Notes under the pieces: model-generated
What the model saw: only the letters and a program-made list of their open reading frames with translations
Told to the model about the DNA's origin: nothing
The model's database searches: none
Shown: in pieces, positions 11,383-11,653 of the stretch
Layout: each line of letters starts with the position of its first letter
Numbering within the stretch: position 1 is the first letter of the stretch
Position numbers and translations under genes: made by a program
Source of the DNA: Bacteroidota bacterium
GTDB taxonomy: Bacteria > Bacteroidota > Ignavibacteria > UBA10030 > UBA8401
DNA: 11,653 nt
Assembly: GCA_041658205.1 (NCBI GenBank)
Contig: JBBAAO010000006.1
Span: forward strand, 1-11,653
Direction of reading: 5' to 3'

Positions 11383-11546
11383 GCCTAACCAGTCGCTCAA
11401 CCTGACGTGGTAACCGCGACGCGCTTTGAGTTTTAAGTGTTGTGTTCTCAAATGACAACTTACTATACGCGACATCATTTTAAATTTAAAAACAGAATCC
11501 CACGCGCTGGAACGTTACCACGCAGGTTAGCTCCAGTCCGTTAGGC
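11383..11546 (+). repeat. attC site 18
   Basis: R'' GCCTAAC is at 11383-11389 and R' GTTAGGC at 11540-11546 (164 bp). Arms CCTGACGTGGTAACC and GTTACCACGCAGG; spacer CGCTC/TAGCTCC. It is the last complete site in the window. Confidence 0.95.
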
Positions 11547-11653
11547 CGCAGTTGTTGCAGGCCGCATCTAAAGGAAAAGCAGAATCAGCAGTTCATCGTA
11601 CGCTTTCATTAGCTGACTACGATTTAACAGAAAAGACTTTATGTCGGAGTTTA
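11541..11653 (+). other. Cassette 18, cut by the window edge
   Basis: The cassette begins TTAGGCCGCAG and runs off the right edge. One frame stays open from 11540 to the end (translation ...SKGKAESAVHRTLSLADYDLTEK...), but no ATG starts it. TTG 11552 or 11555 would be needed, without a ribosome binding site. An ATG occurs at 11641 in another frame. I cannot decide which, if either, is the gene start. Confidence 0.45.

Larger units (their letters stand above)
1..11653 (+). mobile_element. Integron gene-cassette array (internal segment, no integrase)
   Basis: Seventeen full attC sites and one partial one recur with 160-1380 bp between them. Each gap holds one left-to-right ORF or none. Each site begins with an R'' box of form NNCTAAC (mostly GCCTAAC) and ends with an R' box of form GTTAGNN. 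An imperfect palindrome lies between, whose left arm carries one extra unpaired A (top strand) next to a perfectly matched block. This is the classic attC (59-base element) layout recombined by an IntI tyrosine recombinase, with cleavage expected between the G and the first T of GTTAGNN. The uniform sites indicate a sedentary chromosomal integron. The integrase and attI should lie to the left of the window if orientation follows the usual rule. No intI fragment was seen. Confidence 0.95.

Noticed and set aside
1..11546. Regularly recurring repeats suggestive of CRISPR
   Set aside because: Repeats are about 164 bp imperfect palindromes separated by gene-sized, single-ORF segments of varied length, and each shows R and L boxes. 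This is attC, not CRISPR.

Overview
The whole window is an uninterrupted stretch of a large integron gene-cassette array. It holds 17 complete attC recombination sites plus the right half of an eighteenth at the left edge. Between them lie 17 complete cassettes, all reading left to right, and the start of one more cassette at the right edge. The attC sites are long and very uniform (162-168 bp). They share outer motifs (TAACCAGTCRCTCAA on the left, AGYTCCAGTCCGTTAG on the right), an arm sequence that varies with compensatory changes, and an unusually conserved interior. Such uniformity is typical of a resident, sedentary chromosomal integron rather than a mobile multi-resistance integron. No integrase, attI site or resistance gene lies in the window, so this is the body of the array.

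Host: the cassette at 5.8-7.1 kb encodes a secreted beta-propeller ending in a type IX secretion (T9SS) C-terminal sorting domain of the NYPNPFNP type. The lipoproteins have a YYPMSIGSYWVY style common in the Ignavibacteria/Bacteroidota-Chlorobi group. An AT-rich member of that broad group is the likely host; this is inference.

Layout: (1) 1-127 half attC; (2) 135-581 secreted protein; (3) 775-1098 three-TM protein; (4) 1303-1899 TM/coiled-coil/TM protein; (5) 2080-2502 four-TM protein, richer in GC; (6) 2692-3087 lipoprotein; (7) 3266-3871 two-TM protein with a TTG start; (8) 4068-4547 HEPN-like protein with an R-x4-H motif; (9) 4714-4900 ORF-less cassette A; (10) 5092-5616 secreted protein; (11) 5870-7114 T9SS propeller; (12) 7375-7935 conserved cytoplasmic protein; (13) 8228-8854 lipoprotein; (14) 9062-9535 zinc nucleobase/nucleoside deaminase; (15) 9728-10099 small secreted protein broken by an in-frame stop; (16) 10264-10452 and 10603-10790 ORF-less cassettes B and C; (17) 10957-11376 zinc-finger protein; (18) 11541-11653 truncated cassette.

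The genes are functionally independent, one per cassette. Ten of the 14 genes encode exported or membrane proteins. Two patterns stand out. Every cassette carries its own private terminal inverted repeat, about 10-14 nt long, extending the attC R-box pairing into the cassette body. An ORF-less cassette family with a nested long inverted repeat also occurs three times. No gene here can be given a proven biochemical role except, at family level, the deaminase and the T9SS cargo.
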